From: Tolypeutes matacus
Lineage: Eukaryota > Chordata > Mammalia > Cingulata > Chlamyphoridae
DNA: 64,000 bases
Assembly (NCBI GenBank): GCA_026826555.1
Contig: JAKSZT010017954.1
Span: forward strand, 4,554,642-4,618,641
Reading direction: 5' to 3'
The position numbers and the translations under genes were made by a program. The notes beneath the pieces were generated by a model. The model had not been told where the DNA came from. It searched no databases and saw only the letters and a list, made by a program, of their open reading frames with translations. Below are positions 1 through 10,967 of this stretch, piece after piece (the stretch's first letter is position 1; the number at the start of each line of letters is the position of its first letter).

Positions 1-80
1 CTTGGCAGTATGTATGCCTTAAAACGGTCCATGTTTTTAACTCCTTCGGAAATAATTCCACTCACCCTTAGCAAAGATTC

Positions 81-490
81 CTTTTTAAAAAAATAGTTAT
101 TTATTTATTTATCCCCACCTCCCTAGTTGTTTTGTGCTTGCTGTCTGCTCTCTCTGCGTTCTTCTGTGTCTGCTTGTTTTCTCTTTAGGCAGCACCAGGA
201 ACCGATCCTGGCATCTCCTGGAGTGGAGACAGGCTGCTCAATTTCTTGCGCCACCTCAGCTCCCTGGTCTGCTGCATCTCTTATTGTCTCTTTTCTGTGT
301 CTTTTTTTGTTGCATCATCTTGCTGCGCCAGCTCTCCGCATGGGCCATCTCTCCACATGGGCCAGCTCTCCTGCGCAGGCCAGCACTCCGCATGGGCCAG
401 CTTGCCTTTCACCGGAGGCTCTGGGAATCGAACCCTGGACCTCCTATATGGTAGACAGGAGCCCAATTGCTTGAGCCACATCTGCTTCCC
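81..490 (-). mobile_element. DAS-type SINE, long form
   Basis: The reverse complement starts with GGAAGCAGATGTGGCTCAAG and carries tRNA-like A-box and B-box (GGTTCGATTCC) sequence, then a body of repeated GGGCCAGC-type units and an A/T-rich tail at the left edge. TTAGCAAAGATTC flanks it as a target-site duplication (68-80 and 491-503), so it inserted by LINE-type retrotransposition. Open frames across it are by-products, not genes. The long-body tRNA-derived form points to an armadillo lineage. Confidence 0.9.
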
Positions 491-567
491 TTAGCAAAGA
501 TTCTTATGTCTAGTAATTAAATCCAAGGAAATAAGTAGAAATATAAAGAGGTTCATGGAAACTTTAG

Positions 568-996
568 TGTAGTGGGCTGAACTGTGTTCCCCAAAAAGAT
601 GTGTTCAAACCCTAACCCCTGGGACCTGGGATTGTGACCTGATTTGGAAAGAGGGTCTTTGCAGATGTGACCGAGTTAAGAGGAGGCTGTTCTTGGCTGG
701 GGTGGGCCCTAAATCCAATGACTGGTGTCCTTGAGACAGATATGCAGGCAGAAGGCCATGTGACAACAGAGGCAGGGGTTGGAATGGTGCAGCCAGGGAA
801 CTTCAAAGGTGGTGGGCAAACACCAGGCGCTGGAAGAGGCAAGGAAGGAGTCTCCCCTGTAGGTTTCTGCTGGAGCACTGTGCTGACAATTTGCTTTTGG
901 ACTTCTAGCCTCCAGAACTGTGAGAGAATACATTTCTGCTGTTTTAAGCCCTGGGTTTGTGATTATTTGCTGTGGCAGCTCTAGGAAATGAATACA
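568..996 (+). mobile_element. MLT1-type (ERVL-MaLR) solo LTR
   Basis: It runs from TGTAGTGGGCTGAACTGTGT to a GGAAATGAATACA end. In between are typical MLT1 blocks: CCCTAACCCC near 610, GGGTCTTTGCAGATGTGA near 652, GTGGGCCCTAAATCCAATGA near 702 and GCCTCCAGAACTGTGAGAGA near 909. No interior follows, so it is a solo LTR. I see no convincing 5-bp duplication. It is an old element shared widely among placentals. Confidence 0.85.
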
Positions 997-1010
997 CTTA
1001 TTTTAAGATA

Positions 1011-1345
1011 TTTAAAGCAACCTACATGCTCAACAGTGGGGGAATATTTATGTAAGCTCTGGAGCATCTGATCATGGGATATAAAGGAGGCATTCAAAGT
1101 AATGTAGCACAGCACTGATGACGGCATGGGGAAAATGCTCATGGGAAGTTAGAAAAGCTGGCCTCAAACAGGTCCCCACAGGGCATTCACACCTATGGAA
1201 AAGATTCATGGTCGAACAGCTGGAAGCAAATTTAAAGGAAGCAATTATTTTCTCTGGGGAATAATTTTTTAACACTCTGGCTGATGTCAAATTTTTGCTA
1301 GAAATAGATATTTTCAACTCGACTTATACTACTTTTGAAAATACA
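1011..1345 (+). mobile_element. L1 3'-end fragment, old
   Basis: Phrases typical of the L1M 3' end appear in order: a CAACCTACATGCTCAACAGTG-like start, then GACGGCATGGGGAAAATGCT, then TTATTTTCTCTGGGGAATAA. A short further piece after about 1335 reads like the same end in reverse. It is heavily diverged. Confidence 0.55.
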
Positions 1346-1504
1346 GAAAAGTATGAAAAATGTAGTAAAAACCACCTATCGTACCACTCAGAGATACCAC
1401 GGTTTATTTGGAGCGTAACTTTTGTGCCCAACAATTTGCTAATTGGTGACCTCCCCTGTAGTCTGTACAGTCAGTGAATCATCACAGTATCAAGGTAGGT
1501 GGCT

Positions 1505-1615
1505 CTATCCTAAATTGCTGTGTGACCTCTTGGCAAGTCACTCACCCTCTCTGTTCCTAAGTTTCCTAAGCTGTAAAATGCATGGGCTGTTATGATGATC
1601 TCGAAAGACTCTGCT
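1505..1615 (+). repeat. MIR SINE fragment
   Basis: The MIR core is recognisable: GCTGTGTGACCTCTTGGCAA, GTCACTCACCCTCTCTG and GTAAAATGCATGGGCTG. It is an old mammal-wide tRNA-derived SINE, partial and diverged. Confidence 0.8.
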
Positions 1616-1759
1616 CCAAAAATGCTATGAATTCACAACAGTGTGGTTCTCATAAGAATCAGATTCATGGCTTGTCTGATGGGCAGGCAAACTTGGTGAC
1701 TCTGCTTATGTGACCAAGGAGGTCCCTCAACCACATAACACGCCCACCCCTTGAAAATC

Positions 1760-2105
1760 TACATCTGTCCTTTTACATTCCTGGTCTAGTCACACAGAAA
1801 CCATGTGTCTTCTCCAAGGACCCTCACGCAGTTATACCCTGTGCCAGTACCTCGTCCCTTTCTTCTTCCTAGAATACCCTTTCCCACACTTGTCCACAGC
1901 AAGACCCTGCTCAGATGTCCTCTCCTCTTATCAAGGTGGAGTTAGATGCTAATTCTCCCTTATTCTCACAACACCATGCAAAAATTATTATTATAACTCT
2001 TATTGAACTGCCCTGCAAATTTTGTGAGCATGTCTGCCTCCAAACTCTTAGGACAACTTGGTTGATCTTTGTGACCCCAGGACAAAGCTCAGAGCAGATC
2101 TGAGG
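1760..2105 (+). repeat. L2 LINE 3' fragment
   Basis: L2 3'-end phrasing in sense order: a TAGAATACCCTTTCCC segment, CCTGCTCAGATGTCCTCTCC, an AT-rich ATTATTATAACTCTTATTG segment and a final GGACAAAGCTCAGAGCAG block. Diverged. Confidence 0.6.
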
Positions 2106-2884
2106 GAACAAATGTGCGCTTCATTTCTGCTGGGTCATGATTCCCTCTTATGAGACCTGGTAGAGATAAGACGCGGCGGCTTACCACCCTTCTCCTTAGA
2201 TGAAGCCGAGGGGATATGGCTAAAGCAAAGCACGGCATTCCCCGTCATCAGGCCACAACAAGCAACAGGGTTGTGGTGGTTTGCTTGCAGCAGTGCAGGA
2301 AGCCCTTTGTAATCTGAAAGGTTGCCAGACGCCTCGGTGGAAATAAAGGGGAGGCACATGGCAGGCCCAGCAGGCCCAGCAGACGGCGGCGCGGCTCACA
2401 TTAGCCGATGCACCTGTGTTTTAGCAAGGACATGGGTCTCAGCGCATTCGCAGCCTACACTGCTACAGTCTCACTAATTGGCAAAATGCACGGCCATACC
2501 TTTGGGCTTTGTGGATGGGATTGATCTGACATTGACTTTCTAGTTTTCAACTCTGTCTCATAAAAACCACATTGAACGGATGCTGTTGCCTTTAGAGATG
2601 ATATTTTCTGAGAAAAGTAACAGGTTGTTAGACAGATTTTACCCTGTGAAAGGCATATCTGGAGCCTCTGGAAAAGCAGCAGGGCAATTAAAGAGGATGA
2701 AGCTCCATTTCTCATGAGCCACATCCCTTGCTACACTTTATAGGGCCCTTGCTCTCATTCCATAATTCCACTGGCCTGGCCAGGGACTCCTCTGACAACC
2801 CCAGGAACTCACCGGTTCCCTTAAGTCCCAGAACTTAATTAGCCAGCCCTACGCCATCTGCAGGACAGGGGTCTTCGGGTTTCC
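2106..2884. other. Single-copy DNA, possible conserved element
   Basis: No repeat or coding signal that I recognise. The stretch from about 2380 to 2720 keeps several CpGs near its left end (GGCGGCGCGGCTCACATTAG) and ordered AT-rich words further on, which is unlike decayed repeat sequence. Conservation cannot be judged from one genome. A pyrimidine tract lies at about 2879-2907. Confidence 0.3.
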
Positions 2885-3009
2885 TTTTTTCTTTTTCTTT
2901 TTTTTTGCTTCCCTTTGGTTCTAGGCTCTGAACTCTCATAGCTGGGATAATTAGCCCCTTCAGCTCCAGGAGTCCTAGGTGTAGCCACCTTCTCTCCCAT
3001 TTACCTTTG

Positions 3010-3125
3010 AATTCATTCATTCATTCATTCGTTCATTCCCTAAATATTTACTGAGCACTTACTATGTAAACAGCTCAATATTAGACTTTGAAAATTCAGC
3101 AGTAAACTAGAGGTTCTTGACCTCT
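3010..3125 (-). repeat. L2 LINE 3' end
   Basis: Starts with an (ATTC)n run and continues AAATATTTACTGAGCACTTA then CAGCAGTAAAC, the antisense of the L2 3' terminus (tail TGAATGAATG preceded by AATAAATATT). Confidence 0.75.
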
Positions 3126-3214
3126 AGGGGAAGGAGCGGCTGGGTAGGGATTAAACCATTCATTATACAATTGATTGTTTGACTCCTAAGGGCTGAGGGA
3201 GCCTACTCCAGGAG

Positions 3215-3480
3215 GCTGGTGCAGTGTTTAGGAGCACAGGTCCTGGGATCAGACTGCCAAGCTCGGACCCCAGCTCCGTCCTTATTAGCTCTGCAACCCC
3301 CTGACCATGTTCTGTGGCTTCTCCAAGACTCCATGTCTTCATCTGCAAATGGGTTTTCAGCAATAATATCTGTCTTGGGGACAACTGAGTGCAGAGACGG
3401 AGACATCCTTGCAAAGCACGTTGCCTGGTGCATTCGGTTATGTCCTCTGTAGGATTATTTTGTTGGTGATTATTAAAAGT
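3215..3480 (+). repeat. MIR SINE, near full length
   Basis: Covers most of MIR: GGAGCACAGGTCCTGGGATC, CTCTGCAACCCCCTGACC, CTCCATGTCTTCATCTGCAA and a TTATTAAAAG end. The frames read through it on both strands are not genes. Confidence 0.8.
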
Positions 3481-3647
3481 CTGGGAGGACACAGTTCAGA
3501 CCGCAAAGGAAATCACTAGAGAGAAGTGCTGGAGCCATCCCTTCAAGACCTGTGAACGCTGCCCCAAATGGGTGCTGGGCCTCTAGGGCTGTCATCCATC
3601 TCAGAAGTGTTTGATGTTTCTTCTTCTTAACTGTTGGGGAGTGGGGT

Positions 3648-3775
3648 GGTAGTTTGAGACTTTTATGGACCCCAGAAAATCATGTCTTTAGAGCTAATCC
3701 ATTCCTCTGGGTGTGAACCTATCGTAGGTAGGACCTTTTGATTAGGTTTCACCAAGAGGATGCAGCCATATATGT
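3648..3775 (+). mobile_element. Xenarthran MaLR-like LTR, 5' fragment
   Basis: TGGTAGTTTGAGACTTTTAT, GACCCCAGAAAATCATGTC, GAGCTAATCCATTCCTCTG and GGTGTGAACCTATCGTAGGT closely match the first 110 bases of the complete LTR at 60612. The similarity fades after about 3775, so the 3' three quarters are missing or unrecognisable. Confidence 0.7.
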
Positions 3776-4074
3776 GGGAAGTGATGGGAGGGTGGCCACC
3801 AGGGGACCATTGAAGAATGTCTTGCAGGGACATGAGAGGACGTGTGGTTGGGCCATGGCTGGTACCGAACAAGACTTATCGGCTTTGGGACAGCTGACTG
3901 CCTGCTGCCCAGGTGGGCTACCTTCAGTGTTTGTTTGTTAGGTTGCATGATGGACTGGCATCGGAACCCATTTGGCTCTCCAGAGACTCACAGTGGGACC
4001 AATCCTTCCCTCCATTACCTCCTTTGTGCCCAAGGCCGTCCCTGGCAAGCCTAGGGTGGCCTGGACCATGCCCA

Positions 4075-4627
4075 TTCATTCCTTCATCCCTTCATTCCTT
4101 CATTCATTTGTCTACTATGGCCTTGGCATTTTGCTGGATGCTGGGGAATTCCATCATGAATTTGATAGTCTCTGTGTTAGAGAAAATTCATTTATTTGAG
4201 CAAAATCTATTGAGCACCTACTCTTTTGTAGAAATACTGTTCTAGGTATGGAGGATACAGAATTCTAGTGAAATTCTAGTGGAGGGAGACAGAAAGCCAA
4301 CTATATAAATAAGCAAAATATATTGTGGATCAAATTGTGTCAATGACAATAAATAAAGCAGAGGAGGGGAGATGTCAGTGGGTGGGTGGGGGCTCAGGTT
4401 TAAATACGGCGTCATGAGATGGGGACATGCCAGCAAGGACCTGCAGGAACTAAGGGAGCAGCATTCAAGGCAGAGTGGACAGCACATTCAAAGGTCCTGA
4501 GGCTGAAGCAAGCTGAGAGTGAGCAGAGCATGGAGGCCATGTGGCTGGAGCAGAGTGGGCCCAGGGGAGAGCAGAGGGGCATGAGGGCAGGGAGGAGGGG
4601 GCATCTGGAGAGTGTAGGCCATGAGGT
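4075..4627 (-). repeat. L2 LINE 3' region, first part
   Basis: Antisense L2: CATTC-rich start, TCTATTGAGCACCTACTCTT, GTTCTAGGTATGGAGGATAC, then CAGCATTCAAGGCAGAGTGG and AAAGGTCCTGAGGCTGAAGC. The same element appears to resume at 4804, beyond the MITE at 4628. Confidence 0.75.
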
Positions 4628-4803
4628 CAGTGGTCCTTAACCTCCGCTGCACATTAAAATCACCCCGGGAGCTTTTAAAATCCTGGTGCTCAGGTCCCAC
4701 CTCAGACTAATGAAATCAGAATCCCTGGGGTGTGGAATCCAGGAGTCAGCATTTTAAAGATTTCCCAGGAGGGTCCACCCTGTAGCCACGCCTGAGAACC
4801 AGT
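4628..4803. mobile_element. hAT-Charlie MITE, MER5/MER20-like
   Basis: It has imperfect terminal inverted repeats: CAGTGGTCCTTAACC at the left and GCCTGAGAACCAGT at the right. Between them are CTGCACATTAAAATCACCCC and AATCAGAATCCCTGGGG. The size and ends fit a short non-autonomous hAT element. It sits inside an L2 and is therefore younger than it. Exact subfamily not assigned. Confidence 0.8.
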
Positions 4804-4970
4804 ATTTGGGGCCATTGTAAGAACTTCTGCTTTTACCGTGGGCAAGACGGGAGTGTTTGGAGAGGAGTGACATTACCTCCCTTACTTTGCACGGCGTCCT
4901 TGTACTTGCTAGACTGAAGGGGGCAAGAGTCGCAGCTGGGAGACAGGGAACCAAGCCACCTTTCCACCAA
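4804..4970 (-). repeat. L2-type LINE, second part
   Basis: Continues the element before the MITE: GGCCATTGTAAGAACTTCTG, GAGAGGAGTGACATTACCTC and TAGACTGAAGGGGGCAAGAG, in the order expected for the antisense L2 3' region. Confidence 0.6.
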
Positions 4971-6745
4971 CGAATGTGTTTCTGAGGAACAGCTGTTGGC
5001 CCAGAGCCACGAAGCCCATCTGAGTTCGTCTGAAAAGTCTCCGGGAGGCTGGCAGGAGGCACCACAGTAGGAGGTTCGAATATGCCCTGAAGAGAAAGAG
5101 CTGGTGATTGTGGCCACACCCAGAAAGCCCCGCGGCTGGATCGCTGCTGTGGTAGCTCGGTGGGAGCTTGTCTACGCAGCCTGTTTGCCCCCCACTGCTC
5201 TGACCCTGGAGGGGAGGAACAGGGTAGCTGGTGAGGAGAGGAGGAGGCCCTGAGCCAGGCCTGGCCTCACATGATCTCAGTGAATCACCACAGAGAGCCC
5301 CGGATGAAGGTCCAGGCTGAGCGTATGACGTGGTTATTTGAGCAGACAAGACCTTTTAATGACCAAGAGGTGACTTCCTGTTACTGAAAGTGGCAGCACG
5401 GTGACAGGGCAAGACTGAAATGATGACCAGTGGCGGCAGGGCCAACATGGCGGCCACGAGCCCCGTGTGACCGCTGAGCACCTGGCACGCATCCAGCACA
5501 CAGGTACGGAAACTTCCTGTCATCACTGCCCTGAGATTTGAAGGGACAAGGGGGAATTTATGAAGTTGGGTTTGCAGGAACAAGTGGAGAATGTGTGGAA
5601 TTGATTTCTGCTCTCATTCATGGTTAATTGAGCTTAACAGTTACTTAAGAGTAAGGGTTTAAGATGAGAAAATCAAAAGCTTGCGAATATGCCAAAAAAG
5701 AAAGGGCCTGAGCGAGGGAGAGAGAAGTGATATGGGGAAGGGAGAGGCAGGTGGAAGGGCAAGGATGGCACACACCCGTCTTTCTGGAGGCAAAGGGAGT
5801 GGCGGGCCGTGTACCTCGTTAATACTTCGAAGGGACAGATGAAAACCAAGACTTGCGTCGGCACAGCTCTGCTGTATTTACAGGGCAGCAGGCAGGCTAT
5901 CTGGCCAATTACTGTCAGCACACGGAAGGGCCACACCCCTAGCCATTCATTTGAGGTCTATGGCTGGATCGTTTCTTCCTTGTAAAATTTATATGGCGCC
6001 TGAAGACGATATTTCCCTTAACTCTCGATATTTGTCTCTGCAGGCATGCTTCAGACGGGGGCTCGACTTGGGTGAGTTCTCAGCAGAGAAGCTAACGCAG
6101 TCTTTCTGTACACGAGTGTGTGTGAGCACACGTTGAAAAGGCCTCAGAGAATGGGGCCAGACATAACTCGCTATCTATACCTCCAGAGCCGGTAGGGTGT
6201 GATATAAAGCATGAACATGTCCTCCTGTCTAACCAAGTCAGGGCATCTGTTTTCACCTCCAGTGAGGATATCAGGTGGAAATGGCCCTCCGGTGTGCAGG
6301 GGCAGAGCCCAGAACTGCAGGGGCACAGAAAGCAAGCCCAGTGTTCCAGACCCTGAGAAAAGGTGCCTGTGCTGGAGCAGGGACTAGAGGGAGGCACGTG
6401 TAGAGTGCTTTGGGCAGAAGCAGGTCCTTAGCAATATTTGGGATAAACGGTCGGTGTGTAGGGTATGTGTGACCCCATAGGAAACACAGTTGTAAGACTT
6501 TTCTGCAAATCATCACAAATTCCTAATACAAGAAAGTAACTCACTGCCTGGGCTGGCTTGGACTGAGAATAGCTTGGGACCCTTGTAAAGGAGCCGCAGA
6601 AGTGGGCAATGCAATGAAAAGAGGCAGGGAGAAAAGAGGTGACCCAGTTAGCTGAGGGTTTTCATGTCTTCTTGACTGAGAAATGAAAGGGAAGTTAATA
6701 CCCAAATCCCTTTCTATTACTCATAGCCGGTTCTTGTCCTCATAA
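4971..6745. other. Single-copy DNA without recognised genes
   Basis: No repeat that I can name with confidence and no coding pattern. The longest open frame (4909-5349, minus, 146 codons) is serine- and proline-rich, has no known domain and overlaps the L2 end. The block at about 5800-6110 keeps CpGs and mixed AT/GC words and is a possible conserved non-coding element. A short stretch near 5430-5520 has repeat-like phrasing that I cannot assign. Confidence 0.3.
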
Positions 6746-6749
6746 CTGG

Positions 6750-6815
6750 TTGCTGGAGCAGGATTTGAATCTAGGTTTGTCTGACTCTTGGTTCCTGTCA
6801 CTAACCAGGCACTTG
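6750..6815 (-). repeat. MIR SINE fragment
   Basis: GGAGCAGGATTTGAATCTAG and GTTTGTCTGACTCTTGG match the antisense MIR segment that normally reads gattcgaacccaggtctg. Short and diverged. Confidence 0.5.
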
Positions 6816-7144
6816 AGGTTGGGAAGGGGTGGGGAGAGAGGGGAAGATTGTCCTGGCGTCTCATTTACATGTCTTTAATTCAGCCTCGAATGTCACTCTC
6901 ATCTTACTTTGTGGGTTCTCAGCCCATCTTTCTCTCATCTTTAAAATGTCCTCGAAGAACCTCTTTAGGGGTTGTGAAGTGACACCTGGGCTCAGTGGAC
7001 CAGCTCCCCTATAGCTGAGAAGAGATGGTGGAAAGTGGACACGGCGGTGCATGGCCACATCCTACTCCCTCTTTTCCTGCCGGGGTGGCACAGGGGCTCT
7101 GGGATGGTGGGTGCCGTGGAGTCCTGGGGCCAGGGGCCCTGGCT

Positions 7145-7325
7145 GTGTTCAAGCTCAGCTTCTGCTTAACTCTGTGAATGTTGGTGAGCATTTCCACCTC
7201 TGCGCCTCAAATTCATCAAATAACAAGCGGGCACGCTGATCATACCTACTGCTACGGTCCTGGGGAGGATTTTATGGGCATCCGTTTGTTTCACATGCCA
7301 GGCACAAGCGCAGTGCTCTCTAAAC
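7145..7325 (+). repeat. MIR SINE fragment
   Basis: CAGCTTCTGCTTAACTCTGT, GAGCATTTCCACCTCTGCG, GGGGAGGATTTTATGGGCAT and CATGCCAGGCACAAGCGCAG follow MIR order. Confidence 0.6.
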
Positions 7326-7349
7326 ACTAACTTTCACGTGCACCTTTTA

Positions 7350-7733
7350 TTTTTTAAACATTTTTTTTTCTCCCCGCCCCCCCCCCATTGTTTTGCGCTC
7401 GCTGTCTGCTCTCTGTGTGTTCTCCTGTGTCTGCTTGTCTTCTCTCTAGGCAGCACTGGGAACTGGTCCTGGGACCTTCCTGAGTGGAGAGAGGCGCTCA
7501 CTCTCTGGTGCCACCTCAGCTCCCTGCTCTGCTGCATCTCTCATTGTCTCTCTTCTGTGTCTCTTTTCGTTGCGCCATCTTGCTGCACCAGCTCTCTGCG
7601 TGGGCCAGCATTCCGTGCGGGCCAGCACTCTGCGTGGGCCGGCTTGCTTTTCACCAGCAGGCCCTGGGAATCGAACCCCGGACCTCCCGTATGGTAGACG
7701 GGAGCCCAGTCACTTGAGCCACATCCGCTTCCC
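7350..7733 (-). mobile_element. DAS-type SINE, long form
   Basis: The reverse complement begins GGAAGCGGATGTGGCTCAAG, has B-box GGTTCGATTCC, then the same body as the copy at 81-490, with three tandem units near 7588-7645. The A/T tail lies at the left and is followed by a C-rich run near 7374-7387. The target duplication is GTGCACCTTTTA (7338-7349 and 7739-7750). Open frames across it on both strands are artefacts of the SINE body. Confidence 0.92.
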
Positions 7734-7750
7734 ATCATGTGCACCTTTTA

Positions 7751-9367
7751 AATCACAACGCCAACCCCACGGCCTCAGGCCCCAGGCTCGGAGTGGCTCA
7801 TCTCCACCCCCCCCCCACCCCCGCCATCAGACTTCCTTGAACAAGATGGGCGGTGGCGCTGAGAGAGAAAAGGCCAGGATGCCAACGGAAAGGCATGACC
7901 GGGAACACGGCACCGTGTGGGAAACTGGTGAGCACTTTCGGCAGCTGTCCCGTGAACAAAGGCCAAAGCAGGAGCCTCCGGTTTACGGGCACACCATGAC
8001 CCGTTCCTCATTTTGAACTGCAAGAAGGGAGGCAGGGAGATGCGGTGGGAAAAGACCCATCCTTGCTCAACCTCCGACTCCCGTAGGACTTTGATCTGGC
8101 CTCCCAGCCTCGCGGGGGCCACCTTCACAGTTTGCACGACGGGGGAGAAGGGACAGGGTGGCTTCCTTCTCTGGGATTCTGTTACTCTGTGAAATGGAAA
8201 CCACAGCTCCGAAGCCTCTTCCCTGGGAGCGACGAGCTGTATTTCTTTAGGGGGTCGGGAGGAAGAGGTGTGGGCCTGTTTCTCTTACTTAAAGACTAAT
8301 AGACCACCGTGAGACGAAACTGCTAGTCTCCTTGGAAACAAGGAGAAGATGAAACTTTGGGTTTTTTCATTTTTTTTTTTTACCACTTTGAGTTAATACA
8401 TAAATGTGTGTAGCCTTTTCTGAATTGTGACACTCTCTCCTAGCACTTATGGATTACTTAAAGCAGAGCCCTCTGCCTGCAACTGGCATCTATGATATGA
8501 AAAATGCACTGGTATATTGACTCGCAGCAGAAACATACTACCACTTTTAAGCACACCTTTCATTTACAAGATGGGCTGGGATTTGAACTTGCTCAGAGTC
8601 TCTAACACGATTTGGTAAGGTGTGTGTGCAGGTGGAGGAATGACGAGTTGTTTCAAGGCCCAGACTCACACCTTTGGTTGTGGTAAAGCACGCTACCAGT
8701 CTCTGGGGAGTCTAAGACACCCTAAAAGTTCCCAACATCCTGGGGAGTCTGTCCAGTTTCTGACACATGCCTCCCATCATCGACCCTCTTGTTTATAGTT
8801 CTGGCATCTCCGTGTCCCACCCTCTGCCTCTTCCTGGGTTCCTGCCTCTCGGTCCAGCTGAGAGCATCTGGCTGGGAAGCTGGGTGCTCTTCTGAGCTCA
8901 TCAGCTCAGCCTGGCCCTGGCCCTGGCCTTTTGCCTCCCTTGGCTCCACCTTCTGCTGGCTCCTTGCCTGTCTGACCCTCACTCTAACTCCTAACAGTTC
9001 CACCAGTCTCTTTACCCGTGAGGGCTGGGAGTGCTGCACTCCCTCATTTGCCTTGAGCTTTTCTCTCTTGCCTGCGGTGCTCTCTCCAGTACCCCGGGGA
9101 ACAGGAGAGGCAATTTAGCCTTTAGGACACTGGGTTCCAGAAGAACAGGGGCTGCTGCTCAAGAGAGAGTGACTTAGGTTCAGCCCCTGGGCTCAGAGGT
9201 GAAGTCCTGGGGAACTGCTGGGGAGAGAGCATGGTGATGGGGGTCTATCTCCACCCAGAGAGCACACAGATTCCCCTGGGTGCACCGGTCCCTGGGGAGC
9301 AGAGCCCTAGTCCCAGGCTTGGCATGAGGGGTCTGTGTCGGGATTTCAAGAAAGGAGCTTCCAAGAG
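7751..9367. other. Single-copy DNA without recognised genes
   Basis: Contains a C-rich run (about 7803-7826), a T-rich run near 8367-8382, a very short MIR-like piece near 8575-8610, and a tandem CTGGCC-type triplet at about 8911-8930. Neither strand shows a coding exon that I can support. Confidence 0.35.
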
Positions 9368-9376
9368 TTAGGCCAT

Positions 9377-9958
9377 TTTCCTCAAAATGTTAAACACAGA
9401 ATTACCATCTGCCGCAGCAATTCCATTCCTAGGTGTATACCCCAAAGAATTGAAAATAAGTGTTCACACAAATGCTTGTACACAAATATTCACAGCAGCA
9501 TTATTCACCATAGCCAAAATGTAGAAACAGCCCAAAGGTCCACCAACAGGGGAATGGATAAATAAATTGTGGTCTATCCATAGAGTGGAATAGTATTCAG
9601 CCATGAAAAGGAATGACGTTCTGATATACACTACAACATGGATGGACCTTGAAAACATTATGCTAAATGAAAGAAGCCAGACACAAAAGATCACATATTG
9701 CATGATTCCATTTATATGAAACTTCCAGAATAGGTAAATCCATAGAGACAGAAAGTAGATTAGTGGTTTCCAAGGGATGGGGGAGGGAGGAGGAGAGAAT
9801 GGGGAGGTTTCCTTTGGGGGTGATGAAAATGTCTCGAAACTAGATAGAAGTGATGGTTGCATGACATTATGACTCTACTAAATGTCACTGAATTGTGCAC
9901 TTTAAAATAGTTAATGGTTAATTTTTTGCTAGGTGAATTTTACTTCAATTAAAAAAAA
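9377..9958 (+). mobile_element. L1M 3' end, 5'-truncated, with TSD
   Basis: Classic L1 3'-end text: CCATTCCTAGGTGTATACCC, CAAAGGTCCACCAACAGG, GTGGAATAGTATTCAGCCAT, GACCTTGAAAACATTATGCT and an AATTAAAAAAAATT tail. TTAGGCCAT occurs directly before (9368-9376) and after (9959-9967), so this is one complete truncated insertion. The antisense frame at 9464-9862 is not a gene. Confidence 0.9.
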
Positions 9959-10079
9959 TTAGGCCATACCCCAGTCTGTCCTGGGAAGTGGGCACATACA
10001 CTGAAAAACTGACCATGTTATGGAATGAGAACCCAGAATGAGGCTCATATCAGGAATGGGTTTGGCTACACAAATAACA

Positions 10080-10440
10080 ATTATAAATAAAAAAATAAAT
10101 AACATAGATAAATAGGGGTATATTTTTCTCACTTAGACTTCTGGTGGCCCAGGGCTGCTATGGTGGCTCAGCAATGATATTGGGGATCCAGGCTCTCATT
10201 CTTTTGTATTCATTCTTTTTGCCTTATAATCACAAGATGGCTGCTGCAGCCCCAGCCACCATATCCATGTTCCAGTCAGGAAGAAGAAGGGGTTTTCCCA
10301 AAGAGCAATAGAGGCATTCTAGTTGAATCAGACCTTTTTGATAAGTCTTACTGGAGCCTCACCCATTGATTTCTACATCATTGACCAAAATTGGATCAGA
10401 TGATCACCCCTAGATCCACCAAAGGAAGATGACTTAGGAA
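10080..10440. repeat. Ancient interspersed repeat, family unassigned
   Basis: The segment with CAGGCTCTCATTC, AAGATGGCTGCTGCAGCCCC and CCATGTTCCAGTCAGGAAGA recurs in related form near 34500-34690 and 44950-45165. I recognise the phrasing from old mammalian repeats but cannot name the family. Confidence 0.45.
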
Positions 10441-10950
10441 AAGGCCAGAAATCCAGGGGGTTGGTACAGTCAACTAATGGTGTCTGTACAAGATCCAAAG
10501 AAGAAATCTGGAAATTAAACCACATGGAATGACCTGGGCACAGTCTTCAGCTGGCAGGAGCCTGGATCTGGGCATGGCTGGGACTTAAGTGGTGACCTTT
10601 GACCTCAGGACAAGCCAGCATTATTCAGAGCTGTAGTCTGCAGAGTGGGGCATTACTTTTCCCAGGAGAAGGCTTATAGGGAACCTGGTTTATCAGCAAA
10701 TCCAACGGAGGAGGGACAGACATCCTTGAGTCACTCCTGCTTTGTCAGAAGTCAAGGCAGAAATGATCCCAAAGCCCAAAGCTGGTAGTTCCAGCTGAGA
10801 GGTGGGGAGCAACACCAAGGAGATGAGATTGGGGCTGGAAAAGGTAGTTCTCTTTGAGCAGTGTGGGTAACTTTTAAATTTTTTCTCTGGGCATTCAGTA
10901 CTTTTCATAGATAGGTATTACTCATGCAAGCACATTTAGAAAAAATCATT
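10441..10950. other. Single-copy DNA, nothing recognised
   Basis: No clear repeat, exon or regulatory signal. The 71-codon minus frame here lacks any recognisable motif. Confidence 0.3.
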
Positions 10951-10967
10951 TAATTAAAAAGAGGGAG

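Noticed and set aside
127..494. Four open frames at the left edge
   Set aside because: They read through a DAS-SINE. Related peptides recur at 7338-8016 for the same reason.
9464..9862. 132-codon minus frame
   Set aside because: It lies wholly antisense to an L1 3' end.
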